From positions 5,534,501-5,598,500 of the forward strand of contig NZ_FNTD01000004.1 in NCBI RefSeq assembly GCF_900104815.1: a stretch of DNA of 64,000 nucleotides. The letters are read 5' to 3'. The stretch is from Streptomyces misionensis (GTDB taxonomy: Bacteria > Actinomycetota > Actinomycetes > Streptomycetales > Streptomycetaceae). A program made the position numbers and the translations under genes. The notes under the pieces are model-generated. The model saw only the letters and a program-made list of their open reading frames with translations. It did not search any database and was not told where the DNA came from. Positions 62,519-64,000 of the stretch are shown piece by piece (the stretch's first letter is position 1; the number at the start of each line of letters is the position of its first letter).

Positions 62519-63676
62519 ATGAGCACCGAGAACCTTCCCCAGAGCCCTGAGCAGCCGCAGCGCAAGCCGCGCGTGGCCGTCGTGTTCGGTGGCCGCAGCT
62601 CCGAACACGGGATCTCCGTGGTCACCGCCGGCGCCGTCCTCAAGGCCATCGACCGGACGAAGTACGACGTCCTGCCGATCGGCATCACCCGGGACGGCCG
62701 TTGGGCGCTGACGGCGGACGAGCCGGAGCGGATGGCCATCACCGACCGCTCCCTGCCCGCCGTCGAGGAACTGGCGGAGTCGCACGAGGGCGACGTGGTG
62801 CTCCCCGTCGCCCCCGCCAACCGCGAGGTCGTCTACAGCGAGCCCGGCTCCGTGCCCAAGGCGCTCGGCGAGGTCGACGTCGTCTTCCCGGTGCTGCACG
62901 GCCCCTACGGTGAGGACGGCACCCTCCAGGGCCTCCTGGAGCTGTCCGGGGTGCCGTACGTGGGCGCGGGCGTGCTCGCCTCGGCCGTCGGCCAGGACAA
63001 GGAGTACATGAAGCGGGTCTTCACCTCCTTCGGGCTCAAGGTCGGCCCGTACGTGGTGATCCGGCCCCGCGAGTGGCAGCGGGACGAGGCCGCCGCCCGC
63101 AAGAAGATCGTCGACTTCGCCGGCGAGCACGGCTGGCCGCTGTTCGTGAAGCCCGCCCGCGCCGGCTCGTCCATCGGCATCACCAAGGTCGACGACCTGT
63201 CCGGCCTGGACGAGGCGATCGCCGAGGCGCAGGCGCACGACCCGAAGATCATCGTCGAGGCCGCCCTGGTCGGCCGCGAGATCGAGTGCGGCGTCCTGGA
63301 GTTCGAGGACGGCCCGCGCGCTTCCGTGCCGGCCGAGATCCCGCCGCCGGACACCCACGCGTACTACGACTTCGAGGCCAAGTACATCGACTCCACGCCC
63401 GGCATCGTGCCGGCGCCGCTCACCGAGGAGGAGACCGCCGAGGTGCGGCGGCTCGCGGTGGAGGCGTTCGAGGCGGCGTCCTGCGAGGGGCTGGTCCGCG
63501 CGGACTTCTTCCTCACCGAGGACGGGGAGTTCGTCATCAACGAGATCAACACCCTGCCCGGGTTCACGCCGATCTCGATGTACCCGCAGATGTGGCAGGC
63601 GACCGGTGTCGGCTACCCCGAGCTGATCGACCGGCTGGTGCAGGCGGCGCTGCGGCGCTCCACCGGTCTTCGCTGA
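62519..63676 (+). CDS. ddl: D-alanine--D-alanine ligase
   Basis: 385 residues, ATP-grasp. VVFGGRSSEHGISVVTAGAV, LHGPYGEDGTLQGLLEL, FVKPARAGSSIGITKV, INEINTLPGFTPISMYPQM. The loop DFEAKYIDSTP carries Tyr where D-Ala-D-Lac (Van-type) ligases carry His, so it is an ordinary D-Ala-D-Ala ligase for peptidoglycan. TACTCT (62504-62509) ends nine bases before the ATG: near-leaderless. Confidence 0.95.
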   Translation: MSTENLPQSPEQPQRKPRVAVVFGGRSSEHGISVVTAGAVLKAIDRTKYDVLPIGITRDGRWALTADEPERMAITDRSLPAVEELAESHEGDVVLPVAPANREVVYSEPGSVPKALGEVDVVFPVLHGPYGEDGTLQGLLELSGVPYVGAGVLASAVGQDKEYMKRVFTSFGLKVGPYVVIRPREWQRDEAAARKKIVDFAGEHGWPLFVKPARAGSSIGITKVDDLSGLDEAIAEAQAHDPKIIVEAALVGREIECGVLEFEDGPRASVPAEIPPPDTHAYYDFEAKYIDSTPGIVPAPLTEEETAEVRRLAVEAFEAASCEGLVRADFFLTEDGEFVINEINTLPGFTPISMYPQMWQATGVGYPELIDRLVQAALRRSTGLR

Positions 63677-63689
63677 CCGGACCGACCGC

Positions 63690-64000
63690 TCAACCGCGCA
63701 TGGAGGCGATCCCCCCGGGGATCGCCTTCTTCACGGCCGGGCCCAGGTCCTCCAGCACCTGGGTGCTGTGGTCCGGCCCCGACAGGCTCTTCGGCAGGGT
63801 CACCTGGACGTAGGCGCGGCGGCCCGACGTGGTGAACCGCCAGGTGCCGTCGGACTCCTTCTCCATCAGCCAGTCCACGCCGTTGACCCCGCCCGCGATC
63901 GCGTCGGGGTCCTGCCCCTGCGCCACCTTCGGGTCGACCATCTTCGGCGGCCGGACGATCCCGCAGCGCAGTATGATCGCCGGGTTTCCCCAGCCCGCCG
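63690..64000 (-). CDS. DUF3515-family protein, C-terminal part (5' end outside window)
   Basis: The frame is open from base 64000; the 102 visible residues include GNPAIILRCGIVRPPKM, GVDWLMEKESDGTWRFTTSG, RRAYVQVTLPK and SLSGPDHSTQVLEDLGPAV. This matches the actinobacterial DUF3515 family, usually small lipoproteins; the lipobox would lie outside the window. Convergent with ddl. Function unknown. Confidence 0.85.
   Translation of the reverse strand, partial: AGWGNPAIILRCGIVRPPKMVDPKVAQGQDPDAIAGGVNGVDWLMEKESDGTWRFTTSGRRAYVQVTLPKSLSGPDHSTQVLEDLGPAVKKAIPGGIASMRG
63705..63726 (+). terminator. hairpin after ddl, within the end of the convergent gene
   Basis: GGCGATCCCC (63705-63714) and GGGGATCGCC (63717-63726) with a CC spacer, then TTCTTC. 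It starts 29 bases after the ddl stop and lies inside the last codons of the DUF3515 gene. Confidence 0.5.

Overview
The window is chromosomal DNA from a Streptomyces or a very close relative. It is GC-rich, with strong G/C preference at third codon positions, many GTG starts, and several genes that begin 6-7 bases after a -10-like element (leaderless transcripts). The gene order matches what I recall of the conserved Streptomyces core: c-di-GMP protein, ilvB-ilvN-ilvC, serA, proline catabolism, leuB, ilvE, second urease, cimA, accB-accE, two tandem conservons, gltX, tRNA Gln/Glu, ndgR-leuC-leuD, hupS, cofC, plsC, gpsA, ddl. No rRNA, CRISPR array, insertion sequence or integrase was seen.

Layout. 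1-7.6 kb: the 3' part of a GGDEF/EAL protein, then ilvBNC behind a leader-peptide attenuator, then serA. 7.6-13 kb: a DHA2 exporter with divergent TetR, a DUF4097 protein with a divergent IS30-HTH/MarR regulator, and a PucR-type regulator divergent from proline dehydrogenase. 13.2-19.5 kb: proline to glutamate enzymes, an AAC(2')-I-like acetyltransferase, a small ORF, leuB and ilvE. 19.6-25.3 kb: ureAB-ureC-aguA, a TetR regulator and an MHS-family permease. 25.4-27.2 kb: cimA behind an attenuator-like leader. 27.2-35.7 kb: accessory genes (GPP34, a divergent GH30/GH3 pair, a TPM-like membrane protein, MarR, YceI). 36.1-38 kb: accB-accE. 38-49 kb: two complete conservons (CvnA kinase-like, CvnB roadblock, CvnC DUF742, CvnD GTPase), all on the minus strand. 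49.4-53.2 kb: an unknown 64-residue protein, an FAH-family enzyme, gltX and a HAD phosphatase. 53.3-53.8 kb: five tRNA genes in the order Gln-Glu-Glu-Gln-Glu. 53.8-64 kb: MerR/DUF4188, ndgR-leuCD, hupS, cofC, plsC-gpsA, ddl and the end of a DUF3515 gene.

How the genes fit together. Branched-chain amino acid synthesis is spread through the window: ilvBNC, leuB, ilvE, cimA and leuCD, with the IclR regulator ndgR beside leuC. Two members, ilvB and cimA, have U-tract terminators behind short leader ORFs at the same distance. Nitrogen metabolism appears as proline to glutamate oxidation and agmatine deimination next to a urease-like enzyme. The urease alpha subunit keeps its nickel ligands but has lost the flap cysteine and the usual substrate-pocket glycine motif. 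Because AguA makes N-carbamoylputrescine, a substituted urea, I propose that this urease-like enzyme works on that product or a related ureido compound; this is the window's best candidate for an undescribed system.

Other points to look at: a 236-bp block of perfect identity between the two cvnD paralogues, repeat-rich tails on both CvnA proteins, the unknown 64-residue protein with a duplicated ANPRRT(T/I)L motif, and clustered TGCAA boxes around an IS30-HTH/MarR fusion regulator.
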